DNA from: Candidatus Omnitrophota bacterium
GTDB taxonomy: Bacteria > Omnitrophota > Gorgyraeia > Gygaellales > Profunditerraquicolaceae
Length of the DNA stretch: 13,505 nucleotides
NCBI GenBank assembly: GCA_016867095.1
Contig: VGKK01000023.1
Location: forward strand, 1 to 13,505
Reading direction: 5' to 3'
Shown: piece by piece, positions 5,958 to 11,968 of the stretch
Numbering within the stretch: position 1 is the stretch's first letter
Layout: the number at the start of each line of letters is the position of its first letter
The notes under the pieces: model-generated
The model's database searches: none
The model's input: the letters and a program-made list of their open reading frames with translations, nothing else
Told to the model about the DNA's origin: nothing
Made by a program: the position numbers and the translations under genes

Positions 5958-7370
5958 TTATAGGCCAAAGGCCTTTTTTCTTAATTCTTCCACAAACTTA
6001 GAAAAAGATTCCTCTTTTTTGCGTATTAAGAGGTTCTTCGCGAATTCGGATTTTTGGCTTTCAAATTTTTTCTCGTCTATCGGGACTTTATTCTTGAGTT
6101 TGATGATGTAAAAGCCGGAAGGCATCTGGATAATATTGCTGAAGGCGCCTTCTTTTAACCCGTTAGCCGCCAGCCAGAAACTATCCGACCCGCCGATCCC
6201 CTCAATATAACTGCCGTATTTAAACAAGTCGGTAGAGCCGGACTTTAATTGGAAAGTCGCGGCCAGGTTCGCCAAGCCTATCTCTTTGGGATTTTTCTTG
6301 GATAATTCCTCCATATTTTTGAAACATTCTTCAATTTTCTGCTTCGCGATTTTTGCGGCTTCATTTTTCACCAGCGACTGCCTGACCTTGTCCTTTATTT
6401 TTTCAAAATCCGGGATGTAGGCCTCTTTTTTATCCTTGAGCCTTAAGATATAGTAATTTTTATCCAGCCGTATCGGCGCCGTGAATTGGCCGGTTTTTAA
6501 TTTTGAGACCAGGTCCGCGATTTGCGGCGACCAGCCGATGCCGGGGATGGCGCCGCCCTGGCTGAATAAGCCGGTAACTTTTACTTCGGCGCCTGATTCT
6601 TTGGCGATCCTGGAAAAGTCCGCCTTTTTATTCAAGCGCGAGGCCATGGTTTTTACTTTATCTTCGGAATCCATGGTTACGTATTCCACGTCAAAAGAGG
6701 GGGGTTGCTTAAATTCAAACGAATTTTTGTTGAAATAATCCTTCAATTGTTCTTCTGTGGGGGAGATATCTTTTTGGAATTCGGCAGGCAGGCTGGCCAG
6801 ATAATTCAGGCTTATTTCCTCGTTGAGCTTGGCATATTCCTGCCGGATTTCTTCGTCGCTTACCTTTATATTCAGCGTAAGCCGGTTATAAAGCTTGGAG
6901 AACATAATGTTCTGGCGGGTTTGTTCTTCAAAGGCGCGGGGTTGGGTGCGGAATATATAGCGCAGGGTTTCCGCGTACAGGCGGTTATCAAATTTGCCGT
7001 TACGCTGGAAAAACGGGTATTGCCGCACCATATTTACCACTTCTTTATCGCTGGCTTTTATCTTGCGTTTTTTTACTTCGCGCAGCAATATCAGCCTGTT
7101 CCAGGCCTCGCCTGCCAGGTCCAGGTATTTAGACTCCTGCGAGAAATTCTCTCCGTAGAGCATAATGGCCTGGTTTTTCACCGCCTCCAGCGCGTCCTGG
7201 TAATCTAAAACAGAGATATTCCTGCCGAAGAGCCTTCCGGCAGAGGCGCTTTCCTCTTGGCTGCGCAGCGCCCCGCCCAGCCCCCAAAGCACAAACGGCG
7301 GCACGATGATTATTGCCAGGACAATCCAGATTTTTTTGGCGGTCTTCTTGTTGCGTAAGGCCTTAAGCAT
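5958..7370 (-). CDS. Membrane-anchored SurA/PpiD-type periplasmic chaperone
   Basis: The 470-residue protein begins with a short basic cytoplasmic tail (MLKALRNKKTAKK) and one membrane segment at about 14-33, the layout of PpiD-like foldases anchored in the inner membrane and facing the periplasm. Residues 45-190 form a SurA-N-like helical region with paired ISVLDYQDA and ASDKEVVNMV/SDEEIRQEY elements. A parvulin-like domain spans roughly 225-320 (FDVEYVTM, FSQGGAIPGIGW, LKTGQFTAPI, YYILRLKDKKE). A second, degenerate copy is suggested near 395-430 (LKEGAFSNIIQMPSGFYIIKLKNK). It probably assists folding of exported or outer-membrane proteins; isomerase activity is not certain. The start is forced by an in-frame TAA five codons upstream in the transcript sense. 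No Shine-Dalgarno is visible, and a -10-like TATAAA lies seven bases before the ATG. Confidence 0.85.
   Translation of the reverse strand: MLKALRNKKTAKKIWIVLAIIIVPPFVLWGLGGALRSQEESASAGRLFGRNISVLDYQDALEAVKNQAIMLYGENFSQESKYLDLAGEAWNRLILLREVKKRKIKASDKEVVNMVRQYPFFQRNGKFDNRLYAETLRYIFRTQPRAFEEQTRQNIMFSKLYNRLTLNIKVSDEEIRQEYAKLNEEISLNYLASLPAEFQKDISPTEEQLKDYFNKNSFEFKQPPSFDVEYVTMDSEDKVKTMASRLNKKADFSRIAKESGAEVKVTGLFSQGGAIPGIGWSPQIADLVSKLKTGQFTAPIRLDKNYYILRLKDKKEAYIPDFEKIKDKVRQSLVKNEAAKIAKQKIEECFKNMEELSKKNPKEIGLANLAATFQLKSGSTDLFKYGSYIEGIGGSDSFWLAANGLKEGAFSNIIQMPSGFYIIKLKNKVPIDEKKFESQKSEFAKNLLIRKKEESFSKFVEELRKKAFGL
5962..5979 (+). terminator. Small intrinsic terminator after the ferredoxin
   Basis: A 5-bp stem AGGCC/GGCCT with loop AAA (5962-5974) runs into six T residues (5974-5979). 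It is short but correctly oriented for the por-ferritin-ferredoxin unit, and it overlaps the last codons of the convergent gene. Confidence 0.55.
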
Positions 7371-7377
7371 ATATAGG

Positions 7378-7395
7378 TTTATACTGTATTACAGT
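7378..7395 (-). promoter_or_regulatory. Candidate promoter and operator dyad of the SurA/PpiD-type gene
   Basis: On the minus strand TATAAA (7383-7378) lies seven bases from the ATG at 7370, placing the transcription start at or next to the start codon. The -35 region is weak. The adjacent 13 bases 7383-7395 are a perfect dyad ACTGTA-T-TACAGT, placed between -10 and -35, where a repressor could act. Confidence 0.4.
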
Positions 7396-7408
7396 TCTCG
7401 TTAATTGC

Positions 7409-7541
7409 GAATATCAGATTATCGGAATATCAGAGCGAGAGCATCAGATTATTAGAATATCAGAAATAGGTAAATTTTATGCTTCCTCTGATAATCTGGT
7501 TCTCTGATAATCTCGTTCTGGTAATCTGATATTCTGATGCT
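7409..7541. repeat. Two-armed octamer word foldback
   Basis: The left arm 7409-7464 is seven 8-base units in register: GAATATCA, GATTATCG, GAATATCA, GAGCGAGA, GCATCAGA, TTATTAGA, ATATCAGA. The right arm 7486-7541 is also seven 8-base units: CTCTGATA, ATCTGGTT, CTCTGATA, ATCTCGTT, CTGGTAAT, CTGATATT, CTGATGCT. The arms are inverted relative to each other, with 13 bp perfect between 7409-7421 and 7522-7534. It fills the divergent gap between the SurA/PpiD-type gene and hisG. Confidence 0.85.
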
Positions 7542-7603
7542 CGTTTTTAACATACTGCTATCTCGCCTTTAACAAGATTATTATAAACCCACAGGCCGTT
7601 GTT

Positions 7604-7660
7604 GGCAATTATTTTTCTCAGGACATTTTTATCTTGCTATAGCAGGCAATTATTTTTCTC
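7604..7660. promoter_or_regulatory. 16-bp direct repeat upstream of the hisG promoter
   Basis: GGCAATTATTTTTCTC occurs twice and exactly, at 7604-7619 and 7645-7660. The second copy ends on the base before the -35 hexamer at 7661. Start-to-start spacing is 41 bases, close to four turns of B-DNA. It may be an activator or repressor site, or an UP-element-like AT-rich tract. Confidence 0.5.
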
Positions 7661-7689
7661 TTTACAAGAGATGGGTTCGCCTGTATAAT
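7661..7689 (+). promoter_or_regulatory. Sigma70-type promoter of hisG
   Basis: TTTACA at 7661-7666, a 17-base spacer and a perfect TATAAT at 7684-7689 predict a start near 7696 and a leader of about 42 bases. The leader ends in the Shine-Dalgarno AGAGAGG (7722-7728), nine bases before the ATG. Confidence 0.8.
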
Positions 7690-7737
7690 TAAACGGCAAA
7701 GCGCATCAGTCTATAAAAATAAGAGAGGTAGCTAAAT

Positions 7738-8622
7738 ATGGCAAAGAAAATCCTAAAAATTGGCCTGCCTAAGGGGAGCCTGCAAGAGGCGACCTTTAAG
7801 ATGTTTAGAAAGGCGGGTTTTAATATTAGTTTATCCAGCGAGCGCTCGTATTTTCCCTCCATAGATGACGCCGAGGTTGAGGCGGTCTTATTGCGCGCCC
7901 AGGAGATGTCGCGCTATGTCCAGGACGGGGCGTTAGACTGCGGTATTACCGGTAACGACTGGATACTGGAGAATAAGTCCAGGGTCGCGCGGATTGCCGA
8001 CCTGACTTACGCCAAGCAGAGTTTAAATAAGGTAAGATGGGTTCTGGCCGTGCCGCAGGGCGCGGGCATCAAGTCTATCGGAGATTTACGGGGAAAGCGT
8101 GTTGCCACCGAGTTAGTCAATGTCACCAGGGATTATTTTAAAAAGAAAAAAATAAAAATAGAGGTAGAGTTTAGCTGGGGAGCGACAGAGGTAAAGGTGA
8201 ACGCGGGGCTGGTTGATGCCGTGGTAGAATTGACCGAAACCGGCGGGAGCCTGAAGGCGAATAAGTTAGCCGAGCTGGCCACCATCTGCGAATCCACCAC
8301 CCAGTTTATCGCCAATATCAATGCTTATAAGGATACGTGGAAAAAAGCCAAAATGGAGCAGATAGTGTTGCTGCTTAAGGGCGCTATTGCCGCGGAGGAA
8401 AAAGTAGGCTTGAAGATGAATGTGAAGAAAGGGCAGCTAAAACAGGTGTTGAATATCCTGCCTGCCTTAAAAAGGCCGACTATTTCCGGCCTTTCCACCG
8501 AGGATTGGTTCGCCATAGAAACAGTGATTGATGAAAAAGTGGTGCGCACCTTAATCCCCCAGTTGAAGAAAGCAGGCGCTTCGGGGATTATTGAGTACCC
8601 GTTGAATAAGGTAATATATTAA
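7738..8622 (+). CDS. hisG: ATP phosphoribosyltransferase, long form
   Basis: This 294-residue enzyme catalyses the first step of histidine synthesis, joining ATP and phosphoribosyl diphosphate to give phosphoribosyl-ATP. The N-terminal LKIGLPKGSLQEAT, the GALDCGITGNDWI segment and RVATELVNVTRDYF are typical of the catalytic periplasmic-binding-protein-like fold. The loop DAVVELTETGGSLKANKL near residues 160-177 is the phosphoribosyl diphosphate-binding signature. About 75 C-terminal residues (PALKRPTISGLSTEDWFAIE to IIEYPLNKVIY) form the ACT/PII-like regulatory domain of the long form, so the enzyme should be histidine-inhibited and independent of HisZ. No other his gene lies in the window. 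It has its own consensus promoter and Shine-Dalgarno site. A heptamer repeat array begins at the stop codon itself. Confidence 0.95.
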   Translation: MAKKILKIGLPKGSLQEATFKMFRKAGFNISLSSERSYFPSIDDAEVEAVLLRAQEMSRYVQDGALDCGITGNDWILENKSRVARIADLTYAKQSLNKVRWVLAVPQGAGIKSIGDLRGKRVATELVNVTRDYFKKKKIKIEVEFSWGATEVKVNAGLVDAVVELTETGGSLKANKLAELATICESTTQFIANINAYKDTWKKAKMEQIVLLLKGAIAAEEKVGLKMNVKKGQLKQVLNILPALKRPTISGLSTEDWFAIETVIDEKVVRTLIPQLKKAGASGIIEYPLNKVIY

Positions 8623-8712
8623 GTCAAAAGTCAAAAGTACAAGTAATAAGTCGAAAGTAAAAAAGAAAAAACAATAGTTTTGAGTTTTTACTTTTGAGTT
8701 TTGAGTTCCGAG
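8621..8712. repeat. Two-armed heptamer word foldback (AAGTCAA type)
   Basis: The left arm from 8621 reads AAGTCAA, AAGTCAA, AAGTAC (one base short), AAGTAAT, AAGTCGA, AAGTAAA. The right arm 8678-8712 is five units in exact 7-base register: TTTTGAG, TTTTTAC, TTTTGAG, TTTTGAG, TTCCGAG. The arms are approximately complementary. The array overlaps the hisG stop codon (TAA 8620-8622) and ends just before the Shine-Dalgarno of the next small gene. Confidence 0.8.
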
Positions 8713-8731
8713 CGACGGAAGGAGCGAGGCA

Positions 8732-8833
8732 ATGCCTTGCGGCAGGAAGAGAAAAAGAAGAAAGATTAGGACCCACAAGAGAAAAAAGATGCGTCGCCGT
8801 CTGCGCCATCTGAAGAAGCGGGCCTGGGGTTAA
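8732..8833 (+). CDS. 33-residue basic protein, AURKAIP1/COX24 (mS38)-like
   Basis: A short ATG frame encodes a very basic protein beginning MPCGRKRKRRKIRTHKRKKM and ending in a tryptophan-containing tail (RAWG). About half its residues are Lys or Arg and acidic residues are absent. The pattern GRKRKRRKIxTHKRKK followed by RRRLRHLKK resembles the short bacterial proteins of the AURKAIP1/COX24 family, whose mitochondrial member mS38 sits on the small ribosomal subunit. Support for a real gene is the Shine-Dalgarno AAGGAG at 8719-8724, seven bases from the ATG, plus a composition that is hard to get by chance. Ribosome association is inferred from the family. It may be transcribed with hisG through the heptamer array. 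The family assignment is from memory and less sure than the coding call. Confidence 0.68.
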   Translation: MPCGRKRKRRKIRTHKRKKMRRRLRHLKKRAWG

Positions 8834-8872
8834 CAATAAAGCGGCCCGGGGTCCGATAGCTTTCTAAATATT

Positions 8873-9841
8873 ATGACTTCTTGGTTTAACAGATATGGGG
8901 CGGGGCTATTTTTTGCCTTGGCCGCCCCCTTAATTATAAATACCCGGGCATCAGCATTAGATAAAAAAGCCTCCGTTGGGATAAGCCACTATATCATGGC
9001 CGTGATAAACGAAGACTTGGGTAATATAGATACGGCCATCCAAGAATATAAAAAGGCCTTAACCTCCGATTACCAGAGTTCAATCATCCACTTGCGCCTG
9101 GCCTCTAGTTACATTAAGAATAACAATCTCTCTTCGGCAATTGAAGAGCTGCAGCTCGCCGTCAAGCTTGACCCGGAAGCAGTGGAGCCGCACGCCATCT
9201 TAGGTTTTCTTTATTCTTCGCAAGGAAAATCGATCCTCGCCACCAGCGAGTATGAAGCCGCGCTGAAAAACGCCTCCAAATTACAGCCCCAAAATATAGA
9301 AATCTACAAGAACCTGGGCGCGGTATATCTTCGGCAGAAGAAATTTAAAGAGGCGGAAAATATCTACCGCCTGATTATAGATTTGTCGCCTGCCGACAGC
9401 GAAGCGCATTTTTATTTAGCCAATATTTATGATGAGTTAAAAAACAGGGAGGCCGCCAAGGTTGAGTTAAAAAAGGCGCTGGCGCTAAACCCGGATTATG
9501 ATGAGGCGTTAAATTACCTCGGGTATGTGTATGCGGAGGAAGGCAAAAATTTAGGCCAGGCCGAGATAATGGTAAAAAAAGCGCTGGAGATATCTCCGGA
9601 TAACGGCGCATACGTGGACAGCCTGGGCTGGATTTATTTTAAGCAGAATAAATTAAAAGAATCGGTAAAAGAGTTAATCCGGGCGGTTTCCCTGGTAGAG
9701 GACCCGGTAATCTACGACCATCTGGGCGACGCCTATTTTAAACTAAACGACAAGGCGAACGCGAAATTAAACTGGCAGAATTCCTTGAAATTAGACCCGC
9801 AGCAGGATAAAGTCAAAGAGAAATTGGAAAAGATAAAATAA
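8873..9841 (+). CDS. Exported tetratricopeptide repeat protein (8 TPRs)
   Basis: The 322-residue protein starts with a signal peptide: a hydrophobic core GLFFALAAPLII followed by RASA, giving predicted cleavage after A28. There is no lipobox cysteine, so it should be periplasmic. From about residue 37 to the end lie eight consecutive TPR units of about 34 residues with the usual W/L-G-Y-A-P spacing. Examples are HAILGFLYSSQGKSILATSEYEAAL, NYLGYVYAEEGKNLGQAEIMVKKAL and DSLGWIYFKQNKLKESVKELIRAV. Unit 3 has a few extra residues. TPR superhelices bind partner proteins; the partner is unknown. No Shine-Dalgarno is evident. Its stop is two bases before the transketolase start, so the two are probably cotranscribed although functionally unrelated. 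Confidence 0.88.
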   Translation: MTSWFNRYGAGLFFALAAPLIINTRASALDKKASVGISHYIMAVINEDLGNIDTAIQEYKKALTSDYQSSIIHLRLASSYIKNNNLSSAIEELQLAVKLDPEAVEPHAILGFLYSSQGKSILATSEYEAALKNASKLQPQNIEIYKNLGAVYLRQKKFKEAENIYRLIIDLSPADSEAHFYLANIYDELKNREAAKVELKKALALNPDYDEALNYLGYVYAEEGKNLGQAEIMVKKALEISPDNGAYVDSLGWIYFKQNKLKESVKELIRAVSLVEDPVIYDHLGDAYFKLNDKANAKLNWQNSLKLDPQQDKVKEKLEKIK

Positions 9842-9843
9842 TC

Positions 9844-10665
9844 ATGGCATATCCCCAGGCGCAGGTTAAAGAACTGGAAGAAAAGGCAAAACAGGTCCGG
9901 CGGCTGATTATCCGCATGCTGGCTGAGGCAGGCTCAGGCCATCCCGGCGGAAGCCTTTCTTCAGTGGATTTAATTACGGCTTTATATTTTAAGGTCCTGC
10001 GCTACGACCCCAAGAATCCAGGCTGGCCGGAGCGCGACAGGTTCCATCTCTCTAAAGGGCACTGCTGCCCGCTGTTATACGCGGTATTGGCCCAGGTAGG
10101 ATATTTTCCCATAGATGAACTTTGGACCCTGCGGCGCTTAAATTCTCTCTTGCAGGGTCATCCTGACCGGCGCACGCCGGGCGTAGAGGTTGCCTCCGGC
10201 TCTTTAGGCCAGGGTTTATCCGTGGCCTTGGGTATGAGTTTGGCCGCCAAGATTGACCAGAAATCTTACCGCGTCTATGTGCTTTTGGGCGACGGAGAGA
10301 TACAGGAAGGAAATGTCTGGGAAGCGGCCATGGCCTGCGCGCATTATAAACGCGACAACCTCTGCGCGATTTTAGATTATAACGGCTTTCAGATTGACGG
10401 CAAGACCGCGGACGTGATGAACCTGGAGCCGATACTGGCCAAATGGCAGGCATTCGGCTGGCATACTATTGAGATAAACGGGCATAATATGCCGGAGATT
10501 TTATCCGCCTATGATGAAGCGGCGTCTATTAAAGGCCAGCCCAGCATTATCATCGCCCATACTATAAAAGGCAAGGGCGTTTCTTTTATGGAGAATGTGG
10601 TGGATTTTCACGGCCGCGCGCCCACCAAAGAAGAAGCAGAAAAAGCGCTTAAAGAGTTGGAATAA
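9844..10665 (+). CDS. Transketolase, N-terminal subunit
   Basis: The 273-residue protein is the thiamine-diphosphate-binding half of a split transketolase, which moves two-carbon units between sugar phosphates in the non-oxidative pentose phosphate pathway. Visible motifs are SGHPGGSLSS with H33, LSKGHCCPLLY with H73, GHPDRR, ASGSLGQGLS, and the cofactor motif GDGEIQEGNVWEA (149-161) with N180 in LDYNGFQIDG. DFHGRAP near the C-terminus is also typical. Length matches archaeal and Thermotoga-type N-terminal subunits. The start lies two bases after the TPR gene stop, with only a weak GGAAAAG-like Shine-Dalgarno, so coupling is likely. The C-terminal subunit follows after 174 bases of repeat. 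Confidence 0.94.
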   Translation: MAYPQAQVKELEEKAKQVRRLIIRMLAEAGSGHPGGSLSSVDLITALYFKVLRYDPKNPGWPERDRFHLSKGHCCPLLYAVLAQVGYFPIDELWTLRRLNSLLQGHPDRRTPGVEVASGSLGQGLSVALGMSLAAKIDQKSYRVYVLLGDGEIQEGNVWEAAMACAHYKRDNLCAILDYNGFQIDGKTADVMNLEPILAKWQAFGWHTIEINGHNMPEILSAYDEAASIKGQPSIIIAHTIKGKGVSFMENVVDFHGRAPTKEEAEKALKELE

Positions 10666-10667
10666 GT

Positions 10668-10828
10668 TGTGTAATGTGTAAAGTGTAACGTGTAATGTGG
10701 GTGTAATGCAAAAGAATGTGTAATGGAAATACAAAAAAACAAAGCATTTGCATTACACAAAAGAACCATTACACCAGCGTTACACCTGCCTGCCGGCAGG
10801 CAGGCATTACACATTTAACATTACACAG
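10668..10828. repeat. Heptamer word foldback (GTGTAA type) with 20-bp palindrome
   Basis: The left arm starts three bases after the stop with TGTGTAA, TGTGTAA, AGTGTAA, CGTGTAA in exact 7-base register, then two more GTGTAA words at irregular spacing (10701-10706, 10718-10723). The right arm has five TTACAC words at 10753, 10769, 10780, 10807 and 10821. The best pairing joins about 10700-10728 with 10750-10777. Inserted in the right arm is a perfect 20-bp palindrome at 10785-10804 (CCTGCCTGCC and its complement). The element splits the two transketolase halves. Confidence 0.8.
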
Positions 10829-10839
10829 AAGGTTTAGCT

Positions 10840-11766
10840 ATGGAGATGTTATATCAGCGCGACATATACGGCCAGACCCTGGTGGAATTAGGCAAGCAGA
10901 ATCCCGGGGTCATAGTTTTAGACGCGGATTTATCCAGCTCTACCCGCACGGCGTTATTTAACAAGGAATTTCCGCAGAGATTTTTTAATTTTGGCGTGGC
11001 CGAACAAAATATGATGGCTACCGCCTGCGGCCTGGCCAGCTGCGGCAAGACCGTGTTTGTCTCTACATTCGCTATATTTGCCACGGGCAGGGCCTGGGAC
11101 CAGGCCAGGAATTCCGTGGCCTATAATAACTTTAATATTAAAATAGTCGCTACCCACGCCGGTATTTGCGTGGGGCCGGACGGAGCCAGCCATCAGGCGC
11201 TGGAGGATGTCGCCTTGATGCGGATTATCCCGCATATTAATATCATTGTCCCCTGCGACGGGCCGCAGACGCGCGATGCCGTAATCGCCGCCGCCAATAA
11301 GCCGGGGCCGTTTTATATCCGTTTAGGCCGGCCAAAAATCCCCACCATAGAAAATAAGGGAGAATTTAAATTAGGCCGGGCCCAGGTATTGACGCAGGGT
11401 AATGACGTCGCGATTATCGCCTGCGGGATTATGGTAAATGAGGCGCTGGTAGCCGCGGGCAGCCTCGGCAAAAAAGGGATTAAGGCGCGGGTAATTAATC
11501 TGCATACCATCAGGCCTATGGACCAGGAGGCGATATTAGAGGCGGCGCAAAAGACGCGCGGGATAGTAGTCTGCGAGGAACACACTATTATCGGCGGTTT
11601 AGCCTCCAGTGTTGATGAACTGGTGGCGGAGAATTGCCCCACCAAAGTAGTGCGCTTAGGCATAAAAAATAGATTTGGCCAGTCCGGAGAACCGGCAGAG
11701 CTTTTAGAGGAATACCATCTTACCGCCGGCGACATAGAAAAGGCAGCTTTAAATGTCATGTCCTAA
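10840..11766 (+). CDS. Transketolase, C-terminal subunit
   Basis: The 308-residue protein supplies the pyrimidine-binding and C-terminal domains of the split transketolase. The catalytic glutamate is E55 in FFNFGVAEQNM, which activates the thiamine ring. Other typical segments are VVLDADLSSSTRT-like (VIVLDADLSSSTRT), THAGICVGPDGASHQALED with H118, and the C-terminal block DVAIIACGIMVNEAL and RVINLHTIRPMD. The E1/DXS family shares this layout, but the two-gene arrangement and the GPDGASHQ loop fit transketolase best. GAAGG at 10828-10832 serves as Shine-Dalgarno. The gap from the N-terminal half is filled by a GTGTAA foldback, so equal expression of the two halves would need read-through of that element. 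Confidence 0.94.
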   Translation: MEMLYQRDIYGQTLVELGKQNPGVIVLDADLSSSTRTALFNKEFPQRFFNFGVAEQNMMATACGLASCGKTVFVSTFAIFATGRAWDQARNSVAYNNFNIKIVATHAGICVGPDGASHQALEDVALMRIIPHINIIVPCDGPQTRDAVIAAANKPGPFYIRLGRPKIPTIENKGEFKLGRAQVLTQGNDVAIIACGIMVNEALVAAGSLGKKGIKARVINLHTIRPMDQEAILEAAQKTRGIVVCEEHTIIGGLASSVDELVAENCPTKVVRLGIKNRFGQSGEPAELLEEYHLTAGDIEKAALNVMS

Positions 11767-11777
11767 ATACCGATGTT

Positions 11778-11944
11778 AAATCCCAAATCCCAATTTCCAA
11801 ATCCCAAACAAATCCCAATATCCAATTACCAAAATTACAAACAAGCTATAGAGAGTTTTGGTCATTGTAATTTTGGTATTCGGTATTGTTTGTAGTTTGT
11901 GATTTGTGTATTGTGATTTATGTTCGTAATTGGTGTTTGGAATT
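11778..11944. repeat. Two-armed heptamer word foldback (AAATCCC type)
   Basis: The left arm reads AAATCCC, AAATCCC, AATTTCC, AAATCCC, an 11-base unit, then AATATCC and AATTACC. The right arm is ten units in unbroken 7-base register from 11875 to 11944: GGTATTC, GGTATTG, TTTGTAG, TTTGTGA, TTTGTGT, ATTGTGA, TTTATGT, TCGTAAT, TGGTGTT, TGGAATT. At the hairpin tip, 11827-11840 pairs perfectly with 11865-11878 (14 bp). The array ends 12 bases before the ispE -10 hexamer. Confidence 0.85.
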
Positions 11945-11956
11945 TAGCGTATTGTG

Positions 11957-11962
11957 TATAAC
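11957..11962 (+). promoter_or_regulatory. Candidate -10 element of ispE
   Basis: TATAAC at 11957-11962 sits so that transcription would start at about 11969, the first base of the GTG start codon. The -35 region falls in the last units of the heptamer array and is only weakly matched. No Shine-Dalgarno precedes the GTG. Confidence 0.4.
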
Positions 11963-11968
11963 TTTTAA

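Noticed and set aside
6705..7208. Plus-strand open frame of 167 codons
   Set aside because: It is antisense to the SurA/PpiD-type gene, which has clear domain structure; no family or start signal supports the plus-strand frame.
7409..7541. CRISPR array
   Set aside because: Units are 8 bases with no spacers and the two arms are inverted, which does not fit CRISPR repeats and spacers; no cas genes are present.
8831..8872. Promoter for the TPR gene
   Set aside because: TTAACA at 8830-8835 has no convincing -10 partner at 16-18 bases, so no promoter is called.
10052..10453. Minus-strand open frame of 133 codons
   Set aside because: It is antisense to the conserved transketolase N-terminal motifs and is Arg/Pro-rich in the manner of shadow frames.
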